Below are positions 1-8,408 of a stretch of DNA of 23,076 bases, piece by piece; the first letter of the stretch is position 1, and each line of letters begins with the position of its first letter. Under the pieces are notes generated by a model. The model was not told the origin of the DNA. It was given only the letters and a program-made list of their open reading frames with translations, and searched no databases. The DNA is from DATLFS01 sp035540935 (GTDB lineage: Bacteria > Actinomycetota > CADDZG01 > WHSQ01): assembly GCA_035540935.1 (NCBI GenBank), contig DATLFS010000130.1, forward strand, positions 1 to 23,076, given 5' to 3'. The translations under genes were made by a program, and so were the position numbers.

Positions 1-1
1 G

Positions 2-2989
2 ATCGGCATCGAAGCGGGCGAGGTGCTGGTCGACATCGACCGCGTGAGCGGCGAGCGGGACCGCATGATCACGGGTGATTCCGTGAATCTCGCGGCGCGC
101 CTGCAGTCGGCGGCGGAACCGGGCACCGTCGCGGTCGGACCGGCGGTGTACGCAGCCACCAAAGAGGTCGTGGAGTACCGCGAGCTCCCGGCTCTGTCGC
201 TGAAGGGCAAGAGCGGCATGACGCCCGCCTGGTGCGCGACCCGTGTCCAGGCTCGTCGTCACGGCATGCGCGCTCCGCTGGGTCTCGAGGCGCGCCTCGT
301 CGGTCGCGACGAGGAGCTCGGCCTTCTCAAGCAGACGTTGCAGAGGGTCGAGCTCGAGCGGCGGGTCGCGCTCGTCACGGTCCTCGGATCGGCGGGCGTT
401 GGGAAATCGCGTTTGGCGTGGGAGTTCATGAAGTACGTCGACGGCCTTCCGCAGCTCGTCTACTGGCGCAAGGGACGTTGCTCTTCCTACGGGAACGTCT
501 CGTACTCCGCGCTGGCCGAAGCGATCAAGTTCCAGTGCGGCATCCTCGAAGACGACTCACCCGATGAAGCTCGGCGCAAGGTGGCGCGCAGTGTCGAGGA
601 GCTCTTCGGAGACGACTCGGCCGCGGAGCACATCGAGGTGCTGGTCGGCGTACGACCGGACCGCAAGGCGCCGCGCGATGAGCTGTTCGACACCTGGCGC
701 CGCTATCTCGAGCGGATGGCCGCGCGCTATCCGTTCGTCCTGCTGTTCGAAGACGTGCACTGGGCCGACCAGGGGCTCCTCGACTTCATCGATCACCTGG
801 CCGACCTCGGCCGCGGGCCGATCATGGTGCTCACGCTCGCGCGACCGGAGCTGCTCGAGACGCGCCCCTCCTGGGGAGGGGGCAAGCGGAACTATTCCGC
901 CGTCTACCTCGACCCACTGTCGCGCGACGAGAACGCGACGATGCTGTTCGACCTCGTCGACGCCCGCCTCCCGCCCGGTGTGACCGACGTCGTGGTCCGG
1001 CGCGCCGAAGGCAATCCGCTGTTCACCGAAGAGATCGTGCGCATGTTCATCGACCGCGGGATCCTGCGCCCGACCGGGCCCGACAAGTGGGAGGTAGCGG
1101 GCCAGGTCGAGGACATCGACATCCCCCGCTCGATCCACGCCGTGATCGCGGCGCGCCTCGATTCGCTCCCGCCGGACGAGAAGGAGCTTCTGCAGGATGC
1201 GGCCGTGACGGGCCGGATCTTCTGGGATGGCGCGGTCGCGGCGCTCACCGCGTCGGATCCGCGTCCGGTGCTCGCGCGCTTGCGGGTGAAGGAGCTCGTC
1301 ATGCCACGCGAGCCCTCCGCTTTCTCCGGCGAGAACGAGTACTCGTTCCGGCACGTGTTGATCCGTGACGTCGCCTACGACGCCCTCCCGAAGACGGCGC
1401 GGGTCGAGAAGCATGCCCGCATCGCCGCGTGGGCGGAGGGCCGCGCGGGGGAGCGGCGCGACGAGGTGGCAGAGCTGATCGCCACGCACTACCGCGAGGC
1501 GATCACGTACGCGCGGGAGCTCGGCGGAGGATCCGACCTCGCCCCCGTCGCGTACCGGTGGGCCTGCCTCGCCGCGGATCGCGGGCGCCGGCTGTGGCAG
1601 AACGCCTCGGCGGCGGAATGGACGCGCTTCGCGCTCGACCTGGCGCCGGAGATCGACCTCGACGATGCCGAGACGGCGCGCCTTTGGGAGCGGCTCGGCT
1701 CTGCCGTGCTCGGGCTCGAGAGCTTCGAGGCGGCGGTCGACGCCTTCGGGCGTGCGGCCGCCTCGTTCGAGACGGCGGGCGAGCAGGTAGACGCGGCGCG
1801 CTGCCACGCGCAGCGCGCATGGACCGCGTTCCTCCTGGGCCGGGACGAGGAGTTCCCGCCGTTGATCGAGAACGTCCTCGAGTCGCTCGAGCCCCTCGGC
1901 GACAGCGAGGAGCTGGCCGACGCGCTGGCGCTGCGCGGGTGGCAGCGGTGGCGGCTCGGGCGGCCGGACGCGGAGGGGGATCTCATCCGCGCCAGCGAGA
2001 TGGCCGAGCGGCTCGGCGCCGACGTCACCCGCGGCATGGCGCTCACCAGCCTCGGCGCGGTGATGATCGCGACCGGCCGCTGGGAGCAGGGTTGTCGCGC
2101 GACCGAGGTCGCGTGGGAGCTCGGCAAGACGACGCGCAACCTGACGTTGTTCCTCCGCTCGTCGAACAACTTCGCGTCGTTGCTCATCGAGCACAGCTCG
2201 AACTACGGGCGCGCCGGTGAGATCGCGGCCGAGGCCTTGGAGGTGGCGCGCCGCACCGGCCGGAGGGACTTCGAGGCGTGGCTCACGGCGTTGCTCGGCG
2301 AGATCGACCTGGACCGCGGCGCTCTGGCGGCAGCGGAGCGTCGCTTCCGCCGGTCGCTCGAGCTCGATGTGGGCGACCGGCGCGGCCAGGGCGACCGCTT
2401 GATGCTCCTCGCCGACGTCCGGTCGCGGCGCGGGGACCTGCAGGAGGCGGATTCCCTCCTCGCCGACGCCCGGGCCCTTTTCGCCGAGAGCCCGGAGCCG
2501 CGGTTCGAGATGTGGATCGAGATCATCGCCGCGCGGATCGCGGCCGCCCGCGGCGACGTCGAGGCGGCGCTGAGGCATCAGCAGATGGGGCTATCGGTGG
2601 TCCCCGAGGACAGCACCGAGTACGGGATCCACATCCTGTTGCTCGAGACCGTTCGGTTGCTCGTCGCCCAGGGCCGCGGCGCGGAGGCGCTCCCGCTCCG
2701 CGACCGGCTCGACCGGCTGTCCGCGGGCCGCCCGGCGATCCATGCCGCGGCGCTCACCGCCGCGGGGCTCATCGCCGGTGACCCTGCGCCGGTCGAGGAG
2801 GCGGCGGACATCCTGCGGGGGATAGGACAGCGGACCGAGATGGCGCGATGCCTCGTCGAGGCAGCTTCGCTTCGTGGAAACGCCGGAGGGAAGGCGCTGG
2901 AGGAGGCGCGACGCGTCTTCGAGGAGTGTGACGCACGGCTGTACCTCGACCTCGCCCGTATCGAACGGGTGGCCGATACGCCCACGTAG
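2..2989 (+). CDS. Class III cyclase domain - AAA ATPase - TPR signalling protein (5' truncated)
   Basis: The reading frame is open from base 2, so the N-terminus lies outside the window; the GTG at 23 is internal. The first ~75 residues are the C-terminal half of a class III adenylate/guanylate cyclase domain (GDSVNLAARLQ followed by AEPGTVAVG). A STAND/AAA-type ATPase follows, with a Walker A motif GSAGVGKS at 386-409 and a Walker B-like strand with FEDVHWAD at about 728-772. The remaining ~600 residues are Ala/Glu/Arg-rich helical repeats that look like TPRs. Proteins of this cyclase-ATPase-TPR type are common in soil actinobacteria and are thought to be large signal-transduction ATPases; many cyclase domains in this group are degenerate. 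The metal-binding part of the cyclase domain is missing here, so catalysis cannot be judged. No C-terminal HTH is seen. The stop codon is embedded in the promoter of the next gene. Confidence 0.88.
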   Translation: MGIEAGEVLVDIDRVSGERDRMITGDSVNLAARLQSAAEPGTVAVGPAVYAATKEVVEYRELPALSLKGKSGMTPAWCATRVQARRHGMRAPLGLEARLVGRDEELGLLKQTLQRVELERRVALVTVLGSAGVGKSRLAWEFMKYVDGLPQLVYWRKGRCSSYGNVSYSALAEAIKFQCGILEDDSPDEARRKVARSVEELFGDDSAAEHIEVLVGVRPDRKAPRDELFDTWRRYLERMAARYPFVLLFEDVHWADQGLLDFIDHLADLGRGPIMVLTLARPELLETRPSWGGGKRNYSAVYLDPLSRDENATMLFDLVDARLPPGVTDVVVRRAEGNPLFTEEIVRMFIDRGILRPTGPDKWEVAGQVEDIDIPRSIHAVIAARLDSLPPDEKELLQDAAVTGRIFWDGAVAALTASDPRPVLARLRVKELVMPREPSAFSGENEYSFRHVLIRDVAYDALPKTARVEKHARIAAWAEGRAGERRDEVAELIATHYREAITYARELGGGSDLAPVAYRWACLAADRGRRLWQNASAAEWTRFALDLAPEIDLDDAETARLWERLGSAVLGLESFEAAVDAFGRAAASFETAGEQVDAARCHAQRAWTAFLLGRDEEFPPLIENVLESLEPLGDSEELADALALRGWQRWRLGRPDAEGDLIRASEMAERLGADVTRGMALTSLGAVMIATGRWEQGCRATEVAWELGKTTRNLTLFLRSSNNFASLLIEHSSNYGRAGEIAAEALEVARRTGRRDFEAWLTALLGEIDLDRGALAAAERRFRRSLELDVGDRRGQGDRLMLLADVRSRRGDLQEADSLLADARALFAESPEPRFEMWIEIIAARIAAARGDVEAALRHQQMGLSVVPEDSTEYGIHILLLETVRLLVAQGRGAEALPLRDRLDRLSAGRPAIHAAALTAAGLIAGDPAPVEEAADILRGIGQRTEMARCLVEAASLRGNAGGKALEEARRVFEECDARLYLDLARIERVADTPT

Positions 2990-2992
2990 AAT
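2987..2992 (+). promoter_or_regulatory. -10 promoter box (TAGAAT) for the thiolase gene
   Basis: TAGAAT matches the actinobacterial TAnnnT -10 consensus. Its first three bases are the TAG stop of the upstream gene. Transcription would start near 2999-3000, giving a leader of about 45 nt that contains the Shine-Dalgarno site AAGGAG at 3031-3036. No convincing -35 box is seen. This is inferred from sequence only. Confidence 0.4.
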
Positions 2993-3043
2993 GGCCGCCG
3001 CCGGTGCATGCTCCCGGCCGGCACATCAGAAAGGAGCCGCACC

Positions 3044-4237
3044 ATGTCCTCCGTGATCGTCTCCACCGCCCGCACCGCCATAGGCAAGTTCGGAGGCAAG
3101 ATCTCGCACCTCCCGGCGGTCGACCTGGGCGGCCGCGCGATCGAAGGCGCCCTCACCCGTGCCGGGATCGCCGGCGAGCAGGTCGACTACGTCATCATGG
3201 GCCAGGTCCTCGGCGCCGGCGCGGGTCAGATCACCGCGCGCCAGGCGGCTATGAAGGCCGGCATCCCGAAGACGACGCCGGCTGTCACGATCAACAAGGT
3301 GTGCCTGTCGGCGCTGAACGCGATCGCTCTCGCCGACCAGATGATCCGCGCCGGCGAGGTGTCGGTCGTCGTGGCCGGCGGGATGGAGTCCATGGATCAG
3401 GCGCCCTATCTCTTGCCGAAGGCGCGGACCGGCTACCGGATGGGCGACGGGAAGATCGTCGACTCGATGATCCACGACGGTCTGTGGGACGCGTTCTCGC
3501 ACAAGCACATGGGTGATCAGAGCGACGACGTGAACAAGGAATTCGCCCTCACGCGCGAAGAGCAGGACGCGTGGTCGGCGCGGTCGCACCGGCGGGCGCA
3601 CGACGCGATCACCTCGGGCCGCTTCGCCGAGGAGATCGTGCCGCTCGAGATACCGCAGAAGAAGGGCGACGCCATCGTCTTCGACACCGACGAGGGTGTG
3701 CGGCCCGATACCACCGAAGAGACGCTGGCGCGGCTGAAGCCCGTCTTCCAGAGCGACGGCACGATCACCGCGGGCAACGCGTCGCAGATCTCGAACGGCG
3801 CCGCCGCCGTGGTCGTCATGAGCCGCGAGAAGGCGGAGGAGCTGGGGGTCGAGCCGGTGGCCGAGATCCTGGCGCACGGGATGTCCGCGGACGCGCCGCC
3901 GTACCTCCACACGGTGCCGGCCCTTGCCGCGCAGGCGGCCCTGAAGAAGGCGGGCATGTCCCCCGGCGACGTCGACCTGGTCGAGATCAACGAGGCGTTC
4001 GCCGCGGTCGCGATCCACTCCACGAGGATGCTCTTCAACGGCGATCCCTCGGCCGCAGACAAGGTGAACGTGAACGGCGGCGCGGTCGCTCTTGGTCATC
4101 CGATCGGTGCGACCGGAGCACGCTTGGTCGTGACGCTGGTCAACGAGCTCAGGCGGCGCGGCGGCGGCAACGGCCTCGCGACGCTGTGCGGCGGCGGCGG
4201 CCAGGGCGACGCCCTGCTCGTTCGCGTTCCTGCGTAG
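3044..4237 (+). CDS. Acetyl-CoA C-acetyltransferase (thiolase)
   Basis: A 397-residue thiolase, the usual length for biosynthetic/degradative acetoacetyl-CoA thiolases. It condenses two acetyl-CoA to acetoacetyl-CoA, or does the reverse in beta-oxidation. The acyl-accepting cysteine is Cys87 in INKVCLSALNA. The other active-site residues are His352 in ALGHPIGATGAR and Cys382 in TLCGGGGQGDA, and the GGMESM motif is present. ATG 3044 is preferred over the in-frame ATG 3008 because AAGGAG lies 7 nt before it and the family's N-terminus begins at this point (SVIVSTARTAIGKFGG). It converges with the carboxylase/reductase gene with only 3 bp between the stops. That neighbour and the acyl-CoA dehydrogenase suggest a C4 acyl-CoA route, but exact chain-length specificity cannot be read from sequence. 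Confidence 0.95.
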   Translation: MSSVIVSTARTAIGKFGGKISHLPAVDLGGRAIEGALTRAGIAGEQVDYVIMGQVLGAGAGQITARQAAMKAGIPKTTPAVTINKVCLSALNAIALADQMIRAGEVSVVVAGGMESMDQAPYLLPKARTGYRMGDGKIVDSMIHDGLWDAFSHKHMGDQSDDVNKEFALTREEQDAWSARSHRRAHDAITSGRFAEEIVPLEIPQKKGDAIVFDTDEGVRPDTTEETLARLKPVFQSDGTITAGNASQISNGAAAVVVMSREKAEELGVEPVAEILAHGMSADAPPYLHTVPALAAQAALKKAGMSPGDVDLVEINEAFAAVAIHSTRMLFNGDPSAADKVNVNGGAVALGHPIGATGARLVVTLVNELRRRGGGNGLATLCGGGGQGDALLVRVPA

Positions 4238-4240
4238 GAC

Positions 4241-5587
4241 TCAGTCGCTGAAGCGCTTGAAGAGTTCGATCTCGTCGATGTGCCGCGCCCGCAGCTCGTC
4301 GTCCTCGACACCAAGGCCTTCCTCGGGTGCCATGCAGAGGATCCCGAGCTTGCCCTTGTGCAGGTTGTGGTGCACCTGGTAGGCCGCTTCACCCGCGTCG
4401 GGAAGCTCGTAGGTCTTGGACAGGATCGGATGTATGCGTCCGAGGTAGGCGAGGCGGTTCGCCTCCCACGCCTCCTTGTAGTTGGCGAAGTGTGAGCCGA
4501 TGATGCGCTTGAGGTTCATCCAGAGGTAGCGGTTGTCGTATTCGTGCCGGTAGCCGGAGGTCGAGGCGCAGGTCACGACCAGGCCGCCCTTCTTCACGAC
4601 GAACACGCTCGCGCCGAACGTCTGCCGCCCCGGGTGCTCGAACACGATGTCCGGGTCCTCGCCCACGAGGTCGCGGATCTTCTTTCCGAAGCGCCGGAAC
4701 TCGCGCATGTCCTGACCGTCGTCGTTCCAGAACCGGTATCCCTCCGCCTTGCGGTCGATGACGTGCTCGACGCCGATCTCGTGCAGGAGGTCGACCTTGT
4801 CCTGCGACGACACGACGCCGATCGGGATCCCGCCGCCGTTCAGCACGTACTGGCAAGCGAACCCGCCGAGTCCTCCCGTGGCACCCCAGATGAGCACGAC
4901 GTCCCCCTGCTTCATCCCGGCGCCGTTGCGGCTGACGAGCATCCGGTAGGAGGTCGACGAGACGAGCCCTAGACACGCCGCCTCCTCCCAGGTGAGGTGG
5001 CGCGGCTTCGGCATGAGCTGGTTCGCCTTCACCATGGCGATGTCGGCCATCCCGCCGAAGTTCGTCTCGAAGCCCCAGATCCTCTGGCGGGTGTCGAGCA
5101 TGGAGTCGTCGTGGCCCTCGTGCCCCTCCATGTCGACGTAGTTGCAGTGGACGGTGACGCGGTCACCCGGCTTCCAGCGCGTCACTCCCGGTCCGGTGTC
5201 GAGGACGACGCCGGCGGCATCGGACCCGACGATGTGATGGTCGAGGTTGTGGCGTGCACTCAGCTCGCCTTCGCGGCCGAACCGCTCGAGGAACGCGAAC
5301 GTCGAGACGGGTTCGAAGATCGAGGTCCAGACGGTGTTGAAGTTGATCGCCGACGCCATCACCGCGACCCGGCACTCGTTCGGCCCGAGGGGCGGAAGAG
5401 GAACCTCGTCGACGTGCAGGGACTTGCGAGGGTCCTTCTCCTCGAACGCGATCCCGTCGAACATCTCCTGGTCCTCGCGCCGTACGAAAGCGGCGCGCAC
5501 GCTCTCCGGAAGCTCGCATGCCGCGAGCTCTTCGCCCGGCGCGCCCTCGAGGATCAGTGATCGGATGGTGTCGATCGATCCCGCCAC
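4241..5587 (-). CDS. ccr: Crotonyl-CoA carboxylase/reductase
   Basis: A 448-residue member of the medium-chain dehydrogenase/reductase superfamily. Ccr catalyses NADPH-dependent reductive carboxylation of crotonyl-CoA to ethylmalonyl-CoA, used in the ethylmalonyl-CoA pathway of acetate assimilation or to supply polyketide extender units. The nucleotide-binding loop is WGATGGLGGF near residue 234. Residues at positions corresponding to the published CO2-binding site of Kitasatospora Ccr (Asn81, Phe170, Glu171, His365) are present: an Asn at about 82 in INFNTVW, Phe173-Glu174 in WGFETNFGG and His366 in GSHFANY. This favours a true carboxylase over a plain enoyl reductase. GTG 5587 is chosen as start because GGGAGG lies just upstream and the length fits the family; the frame can be extended to a TTG at 5638. 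The gene is divergent from the acyl-CoA dehydrogenase. Confidence 0.93.
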   Translation of the reverse strand: MAGSIDTIRSLILEGAPGEELAACELPESVRAAFVRREDQEMFDGIAFEEKDPRKSLHVDEVPLPPLGPNECRVAVMASAINFNTVWTSIFEPVSTFAFLERFGREGELSARHNLDHHIVGSDAAGVVLDTGPGVTRWKPGDRVTVHCNYVDMEGHEGHDDSMLDTRQRIWGFETNFGGMADIAMVKANQLMPKPRHLTWEEAACLGLVSSTSYRMLVSRNGAGMKQGDVVLIWGATGGLGGFACQYVLNGGGIPIGVVSSQDKVDLLHEIGVEHVIDRKAEGYRFWNDDGQDMREFRRFGKKIRDLVGEDPDIVFEHPGRQTFGASVFVVKKGGLVVTCASTSGYRHEYDNRYLWMNLKRIIGSHFANYKEAWEANRLAYLGRIHPILSKTYELPDAGEAAYQVHHNLHKGKLGILCMAPEEGLGVEDDELRARHIDEIELFKRFSD

Positions 5588-5628
5588 GCGTCCTCCCGTT
5601 CTGGACTCTCCGGTCAAGATTCGGGCGT

Positions 5629-5634
5629 ACCTTA
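5629..5634 (-). promoter_or_regulatory. Candidate -10 box (TAAGGT) for ccr
   Basis: Read on the minus strand, TAAGGT fits TAnnnT. A start near 5621 would give a leader of about 33 nt with the GGGAGG ribosome binding site before GTG 5587. The region where a -35 box would sit is occupied by the 13-bp tandem repeats. Inferred only. Confidence 0.3.
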
Positions 5635-5672
5635 TCAACCGGCCGCATCAACCGGCCGCATCAACCGGCCGC
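5634..5672 (+). repeat. Three perfect 13-bp tandem repeats between divergent ccr and acyl-CoA dehydrogenase
   Basis: The unit ATCAACCGGCCGC occurs three times head to tail at 5634-5646, 5647-5659 and 5660-5672 without mismatch. The array lies between the candidate -10 boxes of the two divergent genes, over the -35 region of ccr. It could be a multi-site operator; each unit contains the palindrome CGGCCG. It could also be a slippage-derived microsatellite. Confidence 0.9.
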
Positions 5673-5711
5673 GCGCGGCGGCATCCCGGATGGCCTGCGA
5701 GGGAAGGCGAG

Positions 5712-5717
5712 TACGAT
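5712..5717 (+). promoter_or_regulatory. Leaderless-type -10 box (TACGAT) for acyl-CoA dehydrogenase
   Basis: TACGAT fits TAnnnT and is followed by exactly 6 nt and then the ATG at 5724. The mRNA would then start at or next to the A of ATG. The gene lacks a well-placed Shine-Dalgarno site, consistent with leaderless translation. Confidence 0.5.
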
Positions 5718-5723
5718 CGAGCG

Positions 5724-6902
5724 ATGGATCAAGGATTGAACTTCACCCTCACCGAGGAACAAGAGGCGTTCCGGCGCTCGGTCCGGGAGTTCGTCGAGGA
5801 CAAGATCGCCCCGCGGGCCGCGGAGGTCGACGAGGCCGACGAATATCCGTGGGACCTCGACGAGCTCATGGTCAAGAACGGGTTCACCGGCGTGTCGTAT
5901 CCGGAGGAGTACGGGGGTTACGGCGGAGGCGCGCTCGATCTGGCTCTCATGATCGAGGAGATCTCGCGGTGGTCGGCCGGCATCGCGCTGGTGTCGGCCG
6001 TGAACAAGCTCGGCGCGATACCGATCCTTCTCGCCGGGAACGACGAGCAGAAGCGGCTCGTTTCGGAAGGCATCTCCAACGGCACCCACCGCATGTCCTA
6101 CTGCCTCACCGAGCCGAACTCAGGCTCCGACGCGGGGGCGATGAAGAGCCGCGCGGTGCGCGACGGAAGTGACTGGATCATCACCGGAACGAAACGCTTC
6201 ATCACCGGCGCGGGACCGAGCGACCTGTACACGTACTTCGCGGTCACCGACCCGGATGCTCCCAAGGGCAAGAACATCACCTGCTTCCTCGTCTCCAGCG
6301 ACATGAAGGGATTCGAGCTCGGGCGCAAGGAAGACAAGATGGGCATCCGCGGCTCGCCCACCCGCGAGGTGATCCTCGACGGAGTACGCGTCCCGCAGGA
6401 GAACGTCGTCGGAGAGGTGGGTCAGGGATTCGCGATCGCCATGCGGACCCTCGACTTCTCGCGTCCGAGCGTCGCCGCGCAAGCCCTCGGGATCGCGCAG
6501 GGAGCGTTCGACTTCGCGCGCGACTACGTCCGGGAGCGGGAGCAGTTCGGCAAGCCGATCGCGTCCTTCCAAGGGATGCAATTCATGTTTGCCGACATGG
6601 CGATGAAGGTGGAGACGGCGCGTCTCGCCGTGTACCGGGCCGCGTCCGCCATCGACGACTCTGGTTGGGATCTCAAGCCGGACCCGTTCGTGTCCTACTG
6701 GGCCGCGATCGCGAAGTGCTACGCGAGCGACGTCGCCATGTCGGTGACGACCGACGCCGTGCAGGCTCTCGGCGGCTACGGCTACATCAAGGAGTACCCG
6801 GTCGAGCGCATGATGCGAGACGCGAAGATCACGCAGATCTACGAGGGGACGAACCAGATCCAGCGCGTCGTGATCGCCCGCAGCATCTTCGGGGGCCGCT
6901 GA
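5724..6902 (+). CDS. Acyl-CoA dehydrogenase
   Basis: A 392-residue flavoprotein of the short/medium-chain acyl-CoA dehydrogenase family, which oxidises acyl-CoA to trans-2-enoyl-CoA and passes electrons to ETF. Visible motifs are the FAD/substrate signature YCLTEPNSGSDAG in the middle domain and QALGGYGYIKEYPVERMMRD with IYEGTNQIQR near the C-terminus. The catalytic base should be Glu374 in YEGTNQ. The frame is open far upstream to 5247, but the family's N-terminus starts at MDQGLNFTLTEEQEAF, and a leaderless-type -10 box sits 6 nt before this ATG. Divergence from ccr suggests butyryl-CoA or a related C4/C5 acyl-CoA as substrate. Methylsuccinyl-CoA dehydrogenase of the ethylmalonyl-CoA pathway is usually longer, so that assignment is less likely. 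Confidence 0.94.
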   Translation: MDQGLNFTLTEEQEAFRRSVREFVEDKIAPRAAEVDEADEYPWDLDELMVKNGFTGVSYPEEYGGYGGGALDLALMIEEISRWSAGIALVSAVNKLGAIPILLAGNDEQKRLVSEGISNGTHRMSYCLTEPNSGSDAGAMKSRAVRDGSDWIITGTKRFITGAGPSDLYTYFAVTDPDAPKGKNITCFLVSSDMKGFELGRKEDKMGIRGSPTREVILDGVRVPQENVVGEVGQGFAIAMRTLDFSRPSVAAQALGIAQGAFDFARDYVREREQFGKPIASFQGMQFMFADMAMKVETARLAVYRAASAIDDSGWDLKPDPFVSYWAAIAKCYASDVAMSVTTDAVQALGGYGYIKEYPVERMMRDAKITQIYEGTNQIQRVVIARSIFGGR

Positions 6903-6926
6903 CCAGAGCGCGCGTCGCGGCCGACC

Positions 6927-8402
6927 ATGCGGAATCCGTTCAAGAAGAAGCCCGTCGATCCACTCGCCTCCGGGATGTTCCGGAGCGTCCGGACGCGTGA
7001 GAGGCGGCGGCGCTTCGCCTTCCTGCGACGGAAATGGGTGGTCGTCACGGCCGCGGTCGTCTTGCTCGTCGGCGGCCTGGGCGGGTACGGGCTCTGGTTC
7101 TACTACTCGCTGCAGGGCGACATCCAGGACGAGGACACGGTGCTCGACAATCCCCCCGAGCACGAGGACGATCCGTTCAACGTCCTCCTGGTCGGCTCCG
7201 ACTCCCGCGAGGGCCTGACCGAAGAGGAGCAGCAGCGGCTCGGAGCCGACGACCAAGAAGGAGGCGTCGCTATCACCGGCGAGCGGGCCGACACGTTGAT
7301 CCTGGCCCACATCGATCCGGAGACGACCCGCGTCACCATGGTGCAGTTCCCGCGCGATCTGTACGTGGAGCGTGCCGACGGAACCATGGGGAGGATCAAC
7401 GACGCCCTCCAGGACGGGCGCCGTCACCTCATCCAGACCGTCGAGAACGTCACCGGGCTAGAGGTGAATCACTACGCGCAAGTGAACATCGCCGGGTTCC
7501 GCGACCTCGTCGATGCGATCGGAGGCGTCGAGGTGTGCGTGCCGGAGCCGATCCCGTTCGACCCCGCCACCGGCATCGAAGTGACGGAGGACGAGATCGG
7601 GATGGTTCACTTCGACGGAGACAGGGCGGTGCGCTTCGTGCGTTCCCGCAAGGTATTCGGCGAAGGCGATCTCGCGCGCATCCAGAACCAGCAGAAGTTC
7701 CTCGCCGCCGCGATCAACAAGATCACTTCGCCGGCGACGTTCCTGTCGCTGGGCAAGGTTCTGCGTCTCAAGGACGTGGCCGGTGGCCACCTCGTCGTCG
7801 ACCGCGACACCGACCTCCGTGAGCTCTACCGGATCCTCCAGCGCTTCCGTGCTTTCGACCCGGACGACTACGAGGCCTACACGGTGCCGAACCTCGGTCC
7901 CGCCGAGATCACGACCTCGAGCGGCGTCGAGGTCAGTGTCGTGGAACCCGATCCCGAGGCGATGCAGGTGATGTTCGACGCCATCGCCGGCAACGAGTCG
8001 CCGGCTTCGGCCGACGCCGTCCCCGACATCGATCCGGGCACGATCCGCGTCGGCGTCTACAACGGGACCGGCCGCGAGGGCGTCGCGTCGCAGGCGGCCG
8101 ACGAGCTGGTGGCGGCGACGCGGACGCAATCGAGCACGATCGAGGTCGCGGAGGTCGCGAACGCCGACCGCAGTAACTACGCCAGCACGGTCGTCCGCTA
8201 CCGGCCCGGGGGAGAGGCCGAGCAGATGGCGGAGTATGTGGCGGCGGCGATCCCCGGCGCGCGGGTCGAGGAGGGACGAACGCCCCTTGGGATCGACGTC
8301 GAGGTGGTGGTGGGTCGCGGGTTCGAGACCGAGCGCATCGTCCAGATCCTCCCGATCCCGATCCCGGCGCCCGGCGACCTGCCGGAGGTATGCCGCGCCT
8401 GA
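6927..8402 (+). CDS. LytR-CpsA-Psr (LCP) family protein with C-terminal LytR_C domain
   Basis: A 491-residue membrane-anchored enzyme. LCP proteins transfer undecaprenyl-linked glycopolymers onto peptidoglycan at the outer face of the membrane. A basic cytoplasmic N-terminus (about residues 1-36) is followed by one transmembrane helix (about 37-60, VVVTAAVVLLVGGLGGYGLW). The LCP domain begins at NVLLVGSDSRE (about residue 85). It includes ADTLILAHID (about 121-130), FPRDLYV with its conserved Arg (about 141-147), the RINDA and DLVDAIGGVEV blocks, and FVRSRKVFGEGDLARIQNQQ. A LytR_C domain starts near residue 371 (IRVGVYNGTGREG). The start lies 24 nt after the dehydrogenase stop with no clear ribosome binding site. 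It may be cotranscribed with that gene, but functions are unrelated. It converges with the methyltransferase gene (6 nt between stops). Confidence 0.93.
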   Translation: MRNPFKKKPVDPLASGMFRSVRTRERRRRFAFLRRKWVVVTAAVVLLVGGLGGYGLWFYYSLQGDIQDEDTVLDNPPEHEDDPFNVLLVGSDSREGLTEEEQQRLGADDQEGGVAITGERADTLILAHIDPETTRVTMVQFPRDLYVERADGTMGRINDALQDGRRHLIQTVENVTGLEVNHYAQVNIAGFRDLVDAIGGVEVCVPEPIPFDPATGIEVTEDEIGMVHFDGDRAVRFVRSRKVFGEGDLARIQNQQKFLAAAINKITSPATFLSLGKVLRLKDVAGGHLVVDRDTDLRELYRILQRFRAFDPDDYEAYTVPNLGPAEITTSSGVEVSVVEPDPEAMQVMFDAIAGNESPASADAVPDIDPGTIRVGVYNGTGREGVASQAADELVAATRTQSSTIEVAEVANADRSNYASTVVRYRPGGEAEQMAEYVAAAIPGARVEEGRTPLGIDVEVVVGRGFETERIVQILPIPIPAPGDLPEVCRA

Positions 8403-8408
8403 CCCGGT

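Noticed and set aside
557..2578. Long minus-strand open frame (673 codons) opposite the cyclase-ATPase gene
   Set aside because: Its composition is that of an antisense shadow in GC-rich DNA, with no recognisable domain; the plus-strand frame has clear family motifs.
4238..4240. Terminators between the convergent pairs thiolase/ccr and LCP/ogt
   Set aside because: The gaps are only 3 and 6 nt, and I did not see a hairpin with a T-run at either junction.
5247..5723. N-terminal extension of the acyl-CoA dehydrogenase frame
   Set aside because: It would run across the divergent promoter, the tandem repeats and the ccr start; the family N-terminus and a leaderless-type promoter place the start at 5724.
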